From the NCBI RefSeq assembly GCF_029457495.1, contig NZ_CP120361.1, positions 930,001 to 994,000 of the forward strand: a stretch of 64,000 nucleotides of DNA. Direction: 5' to 3'. Below are positions 9,425 through 16,674 of this stretch, one piece after another. Position 1 is the stretch's first letter. Every line of letters starts with the position of its first letter. This DNA comes from Chelativorans sp. AA-79 (GTDB lineage Bacteria > Pseudomonadota > Alphaproteobacteria > Rhizobiales > Rhizobiaceae). A program made the translations under genes and the position numbers. Under the pieces are notes generated by a model that did not search any database, was not told the origin of the DNA, and saw only the letters and a list, made by a program, of their open reading frames with translations.

Positions 9425-9693
9425 GCTCCTTCCGAGATTTTGTGCCCGAAGAGCGCCTTGAACAGCATCGGCGTCACGGTTTGGGGCTGCTTCTTCTCTG
9501 CCGCCTTCTGAGGTGCAGGCGCCGGATCGTCTTCCTCTTCGGACGTTCCGAAGATCCAGCGCAGCATGTCTGTCCTGCCGCCATAGGCGACCACGATGGC
9601 GTTCACATCCGAGGCGAGGGCCTGTTCCTCGGTCCAGCCGAGCCACCCGAGAGCGATTTCCGCGAGCTGGTCGAAATAGTCGACCAGGCTCAC
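9421..9693 (-). CDS. Tail assembly chaperone, second ORF (gpT-like)
   Basis: 90 residues; the GTG start overlaps the stop of the upstream gene (GTGA). It lies just before the tape measure gene, where the T part of the G/GT chaperone pair of lambdoid tails is located. The sequence LVDYFDQLAEIALGWLGWTEEQA is typical of small helical GTA/siphovirus chaperones. The frame is -1 relative to the upstream ORF and is open back through the junction, so a frameshift fusion is formally possible. Confidence 0.65.
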   Translation of the reverse strand: MSLVDYFDQLAEIALGWLGWTEEQALASDVNAIVVAYGGRTDMLRWIFGTSEEEDDPAPAPQKAAEKKQPQTVTPMLFKALFGHKISEGA

Positions 9694-10040
9694 GCGTCCT
9701 GAGGGTTTTCCTCGTCTTCACTGCCTCCCGTGCCTTCAAGTGGGCGGCCGCCATTGGAGACGATGGTGAGGAAGCGGATGGCCGGCGCGATGAGGTTCGT
9801 CATGCCGGTACGCCATACCGCATCCGCCACGTCATTCGGCTTCTTGTTGAGCCCGAGCGCGATCACCGACACCAGCATGTCGAAATCCATTCTCCCGACG
9901 GCCTCGACTGCGGCGGAAAGGCCGCCGGCCTGCCGGGAAAGCGTCTGGCAGGCGAGGAGGGTTGGCTTGAGCACGACGGTCTCGCCGTCGAGCTCGATTT
10001 CGACATTGCCGGCGCCGAGCCGTGCCTTGCTTGCGGACAT
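9690..10040 (-). CDS. Tail assembly chaperone, first ORF (gpG-like, GTA gp10-like)
   Basis: 116 residues with a beta-rich N-terminus (LGAGNVEIELDGETVVLKP) and a helical body (ACQTLSRQAGGLSAAVEAV) matching the small tail-tube-binding chaperones between the major tail protein and tape measure genes of siphoviruses and gene transfer agents. The acidic C-terminus (GGSEDEENPQDA) runs into the overlapping second ORF. The role expected from the family is to coat the tape measure protein until the tube polymerises around it. Confidence 0.7.
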   Translation of the reverse strand: MSASKARLGAGNVEIELDGETVVLKPTLLACQTLSRQAGGLSAAVEAVGRMDFDMLVSVIALGLNKKPNDVADAVWRTGMTNLIAPAIRFLTIVSNGGRPLEGTGGSEDEENPQDA

Positions 10041-10081
10041 GGGATTTCCTCTTCGATAACGGAGAACTGGACGCGTGTGCC

Positions 10082-10834
10082 TCAGGGCGCAGGAGGCGCG
10101 GGAATGGGCTCGACGAACACGATGTTGGAGTTGATTTCGAGCGTGGCGTTGATGTTGCGGATCGTGTTTGCTTCGCCGCCGGCCTGCGCCGTGGTCATGA
10201 CCAGCGCGGAGAAGTAGGCCGAGCTGGGAGCGGGAACCGTGGTTGCGGTATGCGTGCCGCTCTGGGTGCCGGTCGTGTCGATGGCAGCGCCGCCCGGAGT
10301 GGCGGAGATCTGGAAGCTGTTAGCCGTCAGGCCCGTCTCCATCACATAATAGGTCGTGCCGGCCGTGATCCCGGTCGGGAGTGCGCCAGTGGTCGAGAAG
10401 CTGACGGGCGTTCCGGCGACGAGGCCGTGAGCGGTCCAGGTTACGACGCCGGGAGACGCAATGGTGATGGTGACCGTGCTGGAAACGGGCTGTACCGCGT
10501 CATTGAAGTCGAGGCGGAATGCATAATTGTCCTTCACGGCGCCGGCACCGGCAGCGATGAGGGCGATCTGCCCCGGATCGTCCTGGATGGAGGCGAAAAC
10601 ATTCTGCATCGAGCCGGCATTGGTCGTGCCCTTCTGCTTCACGTCGCGGCCACGGTTGATGAGGGCCGTGGTGATCAGGGTCGCGGTGTCGCCGAACGAC
10701 CCCATGGTCGACCAGCCGTCTATTTCGGTCCAGGTCTGGCCGTCGAAGTCGGCAAGCTCGAAATCTTCGAGGCCAGGGTTGAGCACACCGCCGATATAGA
10801 TACGGCAGCCTGCAACGGGATACAGGTTGGACAT
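10082..10834 (-). CDS. Major tail tube protein with inserted domain
   Basis: 250 residues. Residues 1-105 and the C-terminus (NTIRNINATLEINSNIVFVEP) form a split tail-tube fold. Residues ~120-200 carry the WTAHGLVAGTPVSFSTTGAL module, a beta-sandwich insertion seen in many phage structural proteins. The start has a strong GATGGAGAG ribosome site inside the conserved leader at 10842-10875. Expected to be among the most abundant virion proteins; it polymerises into hexameric rings along the tape measure. Gene order (terminator protein, tube, chaperones, tape measure) is canonical. Confidence 0.88.
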   Translation of the reverse strand: MSNLYPVAGCRIYIGGVLNPGLEDFELADFDGQTWTEIDGWSTMGSFGDTATLITTALINRGRDVKQKGTTNAGSMQNVFASIQDDPGQIALIAAGAGAVKDNYAFRLDFNDAVQPVSSTVTITIASPGVVTWTAHGLVAGTPVSFSTTGALPTGITAGTTYYVMETGLTANSFQISATPGGAAIDTTGTQSGTHTATTVPAPSSAYFSALVMTTAQAGGEANTIRNINATLEINSNIVFVEPIPAPPAP

Positions 10835-10841
10835 GATGGGC

Positions 10842-10875
10842 TCTCCATCTGAGGGACGGGCGCGTCATCACGACG
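10842..10875 (-). promoter_or_regulatory. Conserved leader 1: hairpin + CAGATGGAGA box before the tail tube gene
   Basis: On the minus strand a CGTC-GTGAT-GACG hairpin (10863-10875) is followed 5 nt later by GTCCCTCAGATGGAGA (10842-10857), ending 7 nt before the ATG at 10834. The same arrangement precedes the capsid and decoration genes. The GGAGA core is the ribosome site. Conservation of 6-8 extra bases upstream of it, and the hairpin, are more than a ribosome site requires. Confidence 0.7.
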
Positions 10876-10882
10876 GGCCGGG

Positions 10883-10904
10883 CGCCGCCTGCCCGAGGGC
10901 GGCG
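10883..10904 (-). other. GC-rich hairpin between tail terminator and tail tube genes
   Basis: Inverted repeat CGCCGCC (10883-10889) and GGCGGCG (10898-10904) with an 8-nt loop, in the 111 bp gap between the DUF3168 gene and the tail tube gene. No T-tract follows on the minus strand, so it is not a standard terminator there; it may stabilise or process the downstream mRNA. Confidence 0.4.
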
Positions 10905-10945
10905 TTTCTGGATGCGGTCCGGTGGGCAAATCCGGGCCGAAACTG

Positions 10946-11386
10946 TCAGGGTTTGGCGTAGAGGCGGATGGTCAGCGTAACGCGGCGGCCGACGCGGCTC
11001 TCATCGTCGACCGGAGCCGGCGAAGGTCCGGTGCAGCGGATGTCAGTGACGGCATAGCCGTCCACCTCGAGCGCCGATGCCTGTCGGTGGAAAAGGCCGT
11101 AGATCCGTTCGGCCACTGCTTCGACATCGCGATATCTGTCCGGCTGCGGGCCGTAGGTGTTGATGTCGATCACCGCGGTCGGGCGGAAGTCCGAAAGGCC
11201 ATCATCATCGGTGCGCGCGATGGTCGGCCCGATCACTATCATGGGAAAGGGGGCGTTATCCGGCACGGGCCGGCGCGTGTGGACGGAGAACGAGCCGTTG
11301 TAGGGTGCCAGCCGCGAGGTAATCTCCGGCACGGCGAGGATAGCGGCGCGCAGACCGGGCAGAACGTCAAGGGGAGGGGCGTTCAT
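10946..11386 (-). CDS. Tail terminator / completion protein (DUF3168)
   Basis: 146 residues with the DUF3168 pattern: an N-terminal helix (LRAAILAVPEITSRL), then HTRRPVPDNAPFPMIVIG, then a central ID(I/V)NTY strand (TAVIDINTYGPQPDRYRDV), with a C-terminal beta strand (RRVTLTIRLYAKP). This family forms the hexameric ring that stops tail tube growth and joins to the neck. It lies between the HK97-gp10-like gene (4 bp overlap) and the tail tube gene, as expected. Confidence 0.8.
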   Translation of the reverse strand: MNAPPLDVLPGLRAAILAVPEITSRLAPYNGSFSVHTRRPVPDNAPFPMIVIGPTIARTDDDGLSDFRPTAVIDINTYGPQPDRYRDVEAVAERIYGLFHRQASALEVDGYAVTDIRCTGPSPAPVDDESRVGRRVTLTIRLYAKP

Positions 11387-11787
11387 TTCAGGGCGCTCCG
11401 AACTTCCTCGGCAATATCCTTCTCGATCTCCTCGCGCTTATTGACGAGAGCAGGGCGCATGAATGGACGGGGAGCCATCTTGGATGTCCCGAACTCAAGG
11501 TGCTCGGCATACTCAGTGCTGGCGATCGCCGTGCCGGTAAGCTCGGTGGTATCGTAGTCGGTCCTGAGCCGCTGCCGCAGGTTCCCGGTGTCCGGAGCGG
11601 GAGGATTCCCCGGCGAAGACGCCACATGGGTCCGTCCGTTTCGGCTATAGGTGCGGCCGGTGCGCGGCGTCTCGTTCATCAGGCTGTCGGCTTCCTCGAC
11701 GATTGCCTCTGTCCCGCGCACAACGCCTGTCATGGCGGCGGCGCGCACCTTGGCGAGGATGGCATCGCCGTTCCATTCGACTGTCAT
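11383..11787 (-). CDS. Neck / tail completion protein, HK97 gp10-like
   Basis: 134 residues from the ATG at 11787, which overlaps the preceding stop (ATGA). The HK97-gp10 pattern is clear: TPRTGRTYSR, SSPGNPPAPDTGNLRQRL and a C-terminal YAEHLEFGTSKMAPRPFMRPAL. In this family the protein helps join the head-completion complex to the tail. It is flanked by the head closure gene and DUF3168, the usual order. Confidence 0.85.
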   Translation of the reverse strand: MTVEWNGDAILAKVRAAAMTGVVRGTEAIVEEADSLMNETPRTGRTYSRNGRTHVASSPGNPPAPDTGNLRQRLRTDYDTTELTGTAIASTEYAEHLEFGTSKMAPRPFMRPALVNKREEIEKDIAEEVRSALK

Positions 11788-12167
11788 TGTGCGGGTGCCT
11801 CGATGCGGAATGCCTGGCATACCCAAAGCGCGGTAGCCGGATCAGTTTTCACGCCGCGCAACTGATACCACTGGCCAAGAAATTGGGCCTTGTCGTCCTT
11901 CCCCGGCTGAATTCCCGCTGGAAGGCTCTGGGCGAAGATGTTGACGATGAGATCGGTTTCGGGAATTCCCGCTCTTGCCCGATAGGCATCATCATATTCG
12001 TCGGTGAATCCCTGCATGGCGTAGAGCGTGACGGGGCCCGGAATCGGGTCCCCGTACTCATCCACGCCACCGGAAGATTGCTGTCGAAGCTGGCCGGCCA
12101 GCAGCTTGCCTTTGAAGCCGGCATAGATCGCCTTGGCAAGCTGGCCGGTGAGGAGGGGACCGCTCAT
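11784..12167 (-). CDS. Head closure / head-tail adaptor protein
   Basis: 127 residues with the beta-rich pattern of small head-closure proteins (GVDEYGDPIPGPVTLYAMQG, DLIVNIFAQSLPAG, GQWYQLRGVKTDPATALWVC). Size, position between the connector gene and HK97-gp10, and 4-bp overlaps on both sides support a neck protein that plugs the portal after packaging. Exact family not certain. Confidence 0.65.
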   Translation of the reverse strand: MSGPLLTGQLAKAIYAGFKGKLLAGQLRQQSSGGVDEYGDPIPGPVTLYAMQGFTDEYDDAYRARAGIPETDLIVNIFAQSLPAGIQPGKDDKAQFLGQWYQLRGVKTDPATALWVCQAFRIEAPAQ

Positions 12168-12805
12168 TCCTGCATCTCGGCCCGGCTCTCGATGGCAAGC
12201 TCGATCGCGGCAGCGGCATCCTCATCGGTGCCGATGGTTTCGCCGGTCAGCGCCATGGCAAGAGCGATGCGCTCCTCGACGGGCAGCTCGCGCCAATCCT
12301 CGGGGATTTCGACGGGTTGGCCACCGCCCTCGGACGGCCGATTCTCAGGTGTTTCCGGCGATTTCGGCCCAGTTTGGGCACCACCTGCACGGCGCGTGAT
12401 TTCCGCCTCGATAATGGCGACGATCTCCGGCTTTTTCGCCTTGGCGTCCAGATCAGGCTTGATCTGCTTGGCGATGGCCTTGATGGCGAGGAAAGGCTTG
12501 GAAGCCCAATCCTCGGGGATTTCGACGGGTTCAGCGCCTTGAGGCGGCGCGGACGGCTTCGGATCGTGCCTCGGAGCAGGAGCGCGGCGCGGTTCAAGCA
12601 TTGAACGCTTGGCGTTCCCTGGCTTCGGCACATCCGTATAAATGATGCGATGGCTGTCGAAGAGCTGACGCAGGCGCCGCGTGGGCACCAATGTCTTGTC
12701 GAAGGGCTCGCCGGGGGCGAAGGTCTTGCCGCCGATCGTGAGCTGTCGCCGCACGATGAAATCGCGGTCGCGGTCAAAGGCATGACGCCAGGTCGCACGG
12801 GCCAT
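12164..12805 (-). CDS. Head-neck region protein with duplicated PVEIPEDW motif
   Basis: 213 residues. The N-terminal ~55 residues (FIVRRQLTIGGKTFAPGEPF) look like a compact adaptor domain. The rest is Pro/Lys/Glu-rich linker with two copies of a PVEIPEDW motif (near residues 93 and 166), each followed by an amphipathic helix (FLAIKAIAKQI; EERIALAMAL). The second copy may come from an internal duplication. No family recognised. Location between the capsid gene and the head closure gene suggests a connector or capsid-vertex protein. Confidence 0.6.
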   Translation of the reverse strand: MARATWRHAFDRDRDFIVRRQLTIGGKTFAPGEPFDKTLVPTRRLRQLFDSHRIIYTDVPKPGNAKRSMLEPRRAPAPRHDPKPSAPPQGAEPVEIPEDWASKPFLAIKAIAKQIKPDLDAKAKKPEIVAIIEAEITRRAGGAQTGPKSPETPENRPSEGGGQPVEIPEDWRELPVEERIALAMALTGETIGTDEDAAAAIELAIESRAEMQE

Positions 12806-12899
12806 CGTCGTTCATCCTTGATGTGGTGGAAGTGAAGGGAAAGCCGGGGCGTTGCTATTGCTTGAGGAGGTGCCCCGTCCTCAGTATTGACGAGCCGGA

Positions 12900-13919
12900 T
12901 CAGCTCGTGGCGACGGCGTTCGCGAAGAAGTAGCCGAGATCGGCGCCGACCACCTTCTGGTCGAAGGCCATCTGGATCTCGACGCGGTCGGATTCGAGCC
13001 ATTCCATGCGGAACTTCTTGATGCGGAAGCCGAGACCTGTGGCGCCGAACCAGCCCGACCAGGAGAAGGTGTAGCCAGCGGTGGGCTGCATGATGCTCGG
13101 CGTCGGAGTGACGTAGCTGAGCAGGGCATGCGGGCCGGAAATGAACTGGCTCGCTTCCTTCGCTGCCGAGGCGGCGAAATCCGCACCCTTCGGGCCGGCA
13201 TTGTAGACCGCCTTGGAAACCAGCACCTCATCGAGCTCGAAGAGCTGGGCGAGAGCATTGGCATTGACCATGGCCGGGGCGCCCGGCGTCTGGCCATACT
13301 TCACGCGGTCCACGATGTCCGGGTGATCCACCAGGGCATCGTAGACACCTTTGCCCAGAGTGATCTTGTTCGGCTCGAAGCCGGTCGCCTCGAGTACGGC
13401 GCGCTTGGCGGCGCGAACGTCCTCGATCGGCGTGGAGCCCGCGTCATTCCACTGAAGGAAAGACGTGCCCGGAACCGGGTTGGAGGCAACGCCAGTCACT
13501 TCCGTGCCCCAGATACCGGTGGTGAAGTATTTCTGGGCCCAGTTGCGCTCGCGGCGGATGAGGCCCTTCTGCGTGACGAAGATCGTGGCGTCACGGTCCG
13601 GCTGGAGCACCGAATCCGAGTTGGCGCGGATCTGGTCGTCGATGTCCTTGTGATAGGCCCACACCGGCGCGTAATAGGTCGGCGTGTTGTCGAGGGTGTA
13701 GCCACCGCCGGCGGATTCCGTGCCAGGTGCGCGCACCTGCATCTCGTCACGGTTGAAGTCGGCGCGGCTGTAGACGTAGTAGCGGTCCGACTGCTTGGTG
13801 ACGGGAATGTTCGGGAACACCCGGTCGGCGATGAAATGGGACTGGTCCTGAACGTAAGCCACCGACACATTGGTAAGCGGCGCATTTACGTGGACGTTGC
13901 TCATGTTGGGCTGGGGCAT
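12900..13919 (-). CDS. Major capsid protein
   Basis: 339 residues. The N-terminus (VHVNAPLTNVSVAYVQDQSHFIADRVFPNIPV, broken here for length) and the central E-loop-like region (GGGYTLDNTPTYYAPVW) match HK97-fold capsid proteins of Rhizobiales and Mu-type heads; the C-terminus carries DRVEIQMAFDQKVVGADLGYF. It follows the scaffold and decoration genes. It is preceded by an intrinsic terminator (13976-13998) and by conserved leader 2 with a GATGGAGAG ribosome site, consistent with separately tuned, very high expression. Confidence 0.88.
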   Translation of the reverse strand: MPQPNMSNVHVNAPLTNVSVAYVQDQSHFIADRVFPNIPVTKQSDRYYVYSRADFNRDEMQVRAPGTESAGGGYTLDNTPTYYAPVWAYHKDIDDQIRANSDSVLQPDRDATIFVTQKGLIRRERNWAQKYFTTGIWGTEVTGVASNPVPGTSFLQWNDAGSTPIEDVRAAKRAVLEATGFEPNKITLGKGVYDALVDHPDIVDRVKYGQTPGAPAMVNANALAQLFELDEVLVSKAVYNAGPKGADFAASAAKEASQFISGPHALLSYVTPTPSIMQPTAGYTFSWSGWFGATGLGFRIKKFRMEWLESDRVEIQMAFDQKVVGADLGYFFANAVATS

Positions 13920-13925
13920 TGAAGC

Positions 13926-13959
13926 TCTCCATCTGTGGGACTGCGGCGTCGTCGCGACG
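13926..13959 (-). promoter_or_regulatory. Conserved leader 2: hairpin + CAGATGGAGA box before the capsid gene
   Basis: Minus strand: CGTCG-CGA-CGACG hairpin (13947-13959), 5 nt, then GTCCCACAGATGGAGA (13926-13941), ending 6 nt before the ATG at 13919. Same layout as leaders 1 and 3, with one base changed in the box. Confidence 0.7.
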
Positions 13960-13975
13960 GCGCGTTGCGGGCATG

Positions 13976-13998
13976 AAAAAAGCCGCCCGGAGGCGGCT
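13976..13998 (-). terminator. Intrinsic terminator between decoration and capsid genes
   Basis: On the minus strand: AGCCGCC, 4-nt loop, GGCGGCT (13981-13998), then a run of six T (13976-13981). This is a canonical Rho-independent terminator placed inside the structural operon, 28 bp after the decoration gene. It would make capsid transcription depend on readthrough, antitermination or a promoter in the 55 bp before the capsid start. Confidence 0.8.
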
Positions 13999-14025
13999 TG
14001 GCAGGCTCAGTGAGGGGTAAGACGC

Positions 14026-14379
14026 TTAGGCGACCTTCTCCCAGAGCATGGGCACGACATCATCGGCGATGCCGCCTGCGATGAGTTTGCCGAGCTGGGA
14101 GCCGGCAGCGGCGGTCACCGCCCGCCCGTCGGCGGCGGAGGCGACCGTCGCGCCAGCGGCGAGCGTGGCGCCGAGCCTGATCTCGACGACGCCTTCGACA
14201 GCCATCGGTACGGCCTGGCCGGCAGTGCCGCTTCCGTCGATAACGCCGTCAGCCACAGCACCAGCGCCAGACACTGCAAGCTGGCCGTTGGAATCGATGG
14301 TGCCGAACAGGAACTGGCTGGTCGACAGGTCGGCAGCGGCGATCAGCGAGATCGTCCGCTTCTTCTCATTGTAGGACAT
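14026..14379 (-). CDS. Capsid decoration protein (DUF2190-like)
   Basis: 117 residues, Ala/Gly/Val-rich, with repeated short beta strands (GVIDGSGTAGQAVPMAVEGV, EIRLGATLAAGATVASAADG) typical of small capsid cement proteins of the DUF2190 type. It lies between scaffold and capsid genes, where head decoration genes are found. Expected to bind the outer capsid and stabilise it after expansion. Preceded by conserved leader 3. Confidence 0.75.
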   Translation of the reverse strand: MSYNEKKRTISLIAAADLSTSQFLFGTIDSNGQLAVSGAGAVADGVIDGSGTAGQAVPMAVEGVVEIRLGATLAAGATVASAADGRAVTAAAGSQLGKLIAGGIADDVVPMLWEKVA

Positions 14380-14385
14380 GGAAAA

Positions 14386-14418
14386 TCTCCATCTGAGGGA
14401 CGTGGCGCCTCACGGCGC
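14386..14418 (-). promoter_or_regulatory. Conserved leader 3: hairpin + CAGATGGAGA box before the decoration gene
   Basis: Minus strand: GCGCC-GTGA-GGCGC hairpin (14405-14418), 3 nt, then GTCCCTCAGATGGAGA (14386-14401), ending 6 nt before the ATG at 14379. The box is identical to leader 1; the hairpin stem differs in sequence but not in position, which suggests that structure is what is kept. Confidence 0.7.
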
Positions 14419-14444
14419 GGAAGGTTGCGAGCAGTGACGGCGCC

Positions 14445-15827
14445 TTACTGGGGCGCCGAGACCGAGGGCGTGCCGATCTGGGCGTAGAGGTCAGGATTCT
14501 CCTCGCACGCCTTGGTGTAGGCCTTCTCGAAGGTGATATTCTCCGCCTTCTTGATCTCCTCGGCACGCTTTTGAAGCTGGCCTTCAGGGGTTTCGGCGCC
14601 GGCCGCATTGCCCGGCAGCGTGCCGATCATGCCGAAGCCGTTCTTGGCGAGCTTCTCAGCGGTCGAGAGGATGGTTTCCAGGTTCTTGCGAACCTCCTCA
14701 TCCATGGTGCCCATCGCCTTCAGCACATTGGCCTTGGCTTCGACGGTGCCCGGCAGGTGGCCGAAGTCGTCAGAGGCGCGCTTCTTGAGCTCGGTCAGTT
14801 CGCGAGCCTCACGCTCGGCCTTGGCGACCTTGTCGGACTCGTCTGCACGCTTGGCCATCTCGACCAGGCGCGGATCATCCGACTTGCGGAATTCCATGCC
14901 GTCGGACGACTTGTAGACGACCGGATCGTCCTCGGCGCGCTTCTTCATCTTGGCCTTGCGATCGGCCGGCGACATGCGGAGGAATTCCTCCTTCTCGTCG
15001 TCGTCCATGTCATCGAGGTGCTCGCGCTCGGCCTTCGACATCTTCAGGACGTTCGAAAGCGTGGCGGTGAGATCGGCAACCTGCTTCTCCAGGTCGGCGA
15101 CCTTCTTGACGTCGTCAGGCATGTTGGAACCCTTTCCTTTGCTGACGTGATCGCCGGCAGGGTCGCCGGCATTTGACCTCTTGCCGAGGTCGGTGAGGGC
15201 TTCCGCGATGTCCTCCTCGATCTTGGGCATCGTGTCGCGGATCTTGGTCATGAAGGCCTCGACGCTCTCGCGCATCGCCGTCTGCTTGGCGGTGCCGTCC
15301 ATGCCGGTATCGCCGGCAATGGAGCGGAGCGAGTTGTCGAGGGCATTGATGACGGGGCCGGCCTCCTCCATCACCTCGTAATATCGGGCACTTTCGAGGG
15401 AGGCTTCGAGGAACTCGGAGAAGGGCTTCGCGCCTTCGGCCGGATCGATCCAGCGCTTTGCGATGGTGTCGATCGCCTCGGCGACCTTCTTCACTTCCCA
15501 ATCCTCGGGAAGCATGTCCACGGCATCGAGGGCGCGAGCGCGGCGGATGATGTGGCGCTTGACGGCTTCCTTGTCGTCGGCGCGGCCATAGGCGCGGATG
15601 GCGTTTTCGAGGTCGGACCGGTTGATGATGGGATAGCTGCCATCCGGCATCGCCTCGCCGCGCTCGGCGGCCTGCTCGCGCTGTTCCTGGCTGAAATCGC
15701 GCTTCCAGTAGGGCTCGTCGCCCGTGTCGTCGCGCTTCATGATGGTCATCCTGGCGCCCTTTTGGGCAGGCCGGTCGACGGCGCTGATCTCCGAGATGGA
15801 GAAGTCTTCCATGATCCGCTTAGGCAT
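14445..15827 (-). CDS. Capsid scaffolding protein with XkdF-type N-terminus
   Basis: 460 residues. It starts MPKRIMEDFSISEISAVDRP, a sequence type found at the start or end of phage maturation-protease/scaffold pairs. The bulk is charged helix and coiled coil (VKKVADLEKQVADLTATLSN; DDVKKV, KAEREARELTELKKR), the usual composition of scaffolds. The C-terminus (NITFEKAYTKACEENPDLYAQ) resembles the capsid-interacting tail of such proteins. It overlaps the protease gene by 8 bp. Inferred: it guides procapsid assembly and is degraded by the upstream protease. Confidence 0.75.
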   Translation of the reverse strand: MPKRIMEDFSISEISAVDRPAQKGARMTIMKRDDTGDEPYWKRDFSQEQREQAAERGEAMPDGSYPIINRSDLENAIRAYGRADDKEAVKRHIIRRARALDAVDMLPEDWEVKKVAEAIDTIAKRWIDPAEGAKPFSEFLEASLESARYYEVMEEAGPVINALDNSLRSIAGDTGMDGTAKQTAMRESVEAFMTKIRDTMPKIEEDIAEALTDLGKRSNAGDPAGDHVSKGKGSNMPDDVKKVADLEKQVADLTATLSNVLKMSKAEREHLDDMDDDEKEEFLRMSPADRKAKMKKRAEDDPVVYKSSDGMEFRKSDDPRLVEMAKRADESDKVAKAEREARELTELKKRASDDFGHLPGTVEAKANVLKAMGTMDEEVRKNLETILSTAEKLAKNGFGMIGTLPGNAAGAETPEGQLQKRAEEIKKAENITFEKAYTKACEENPDLYAQIGTPSVSAPQ

Positions 15828-16674
15828 CGGTCACCTCTCTGTCCTTGATGCGCCGGCCGCCGATGGAGAAGCCGGAGTATTCACCGGACTTGAACTTGGC
15901 CAGCATGGCCGGGCTGTCTGGTTTCATCGCGATCATGAGGCCGGTCTGGTTGGTCTCGATGCCCATGGCCTTTGCGATGTCCGCCGTCATGGGCCACGCA
16001 AAGACAACGCTTCCCTTCTCGCTGCCGGCATGCATTTCCTTGGCCATGCGGCTATTGGCCATGAAGTCGGCCGCTGCCTTCAGCATGGCGTCCTCGGGAA
16101 TGTGGTCGCCCTGGCTGTCGAAATACTCATTGCCGTCCGCCTTGCAGACGATGGCCCAGCCGAAGACGAGCCCGAGGCTTTCATCGACCTTGAAGACCTG
16201 GGCATCGGTGGCGAACTCGGTTTTCATGACGTTGGTCTCCGGTTCGAGGTCCTTGAAGCGCACCTCGGCTTCCTCATCACCATTGAGCCACGCCGCGGTG
16301 AGCCGGTGGTGGCCGTCTGCGATCCAGAGCCGGCCGTTGATCTTGACGACGACCGGGAGCTTGCCGCCTTCGGCGCCCTTCTCGGCGATCGCCTTGACCT
16401 TGGCCGTGTCGACCCGGTTTTGCATCGCGGTGAGTTCGTCGAGCTTCACGGACGTGGCCGGCAGCTTGTCGGAATCGGTCAGTGCGCCAAAGAAGCGCGG
16501 CACCTGATCTTCGCGCAGGGAGCCGAGCACGTTGCCGTCGTAACTGAACGGCGTCTTTGATCGCTCATCATCGAGCGGCTCCAGAGATCGCTTCGCCAAG
16601 GCTGTCTTCTTGGGCTTCTTGCCCTTCCACTCGGTGCTGTCGACATGGACGTCGCTCGCGCCCGGTTGGCTCAT
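15820..16674 (-). CDS. Prohead maturation protease (XkdF-like) with N-terminal ParB-like domain
   Basis: 284 residues from the ATG at 16674 (ATGA overlap with the MuF gene). Residues ~60-145 form a ParB-like domain (VKLDELTAMQNRVDT, then LWIADGHHRLTAAWLNG). Residues ~160-280 match the XkdF/S78-2 type of maturation protease (NEYFDSQGDHIPEDAMLKAA, ending GEYSGFSIGGRR). The protease should process scaffold and capsid. The ParB-like part carries the conserved DGHHR signature; what it binds or cuts in a virion is not known to me. Fusion of the two in one chain is notable. Confidence 0.78.
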   Translation of the reverse strand: MSQPGASDVHVDSTEWKGKKPKKTALAKRSLEPLDDERSKTPFSYDGNVLGSLREDQVPRFFGALTDSDKLPATSVKLDELTAMQNRVDTAKVKAIAEKGAEGGKLPVVVKINGRLWIADGHHRLTAAWLNGDEEAEVRFKDLEPETNVMKTEFATDAQVFKVDESLGLVFGWAIVCKADGNEYFDSQGDHIPEDAMLKAAADFMANSRMAKEMHAGSEKGSVVFAWPMTADIAKAMGIETNQTGLMIAMKPDSPAMLAKFKSGEYSGFSIGGRRIKDREVTDA

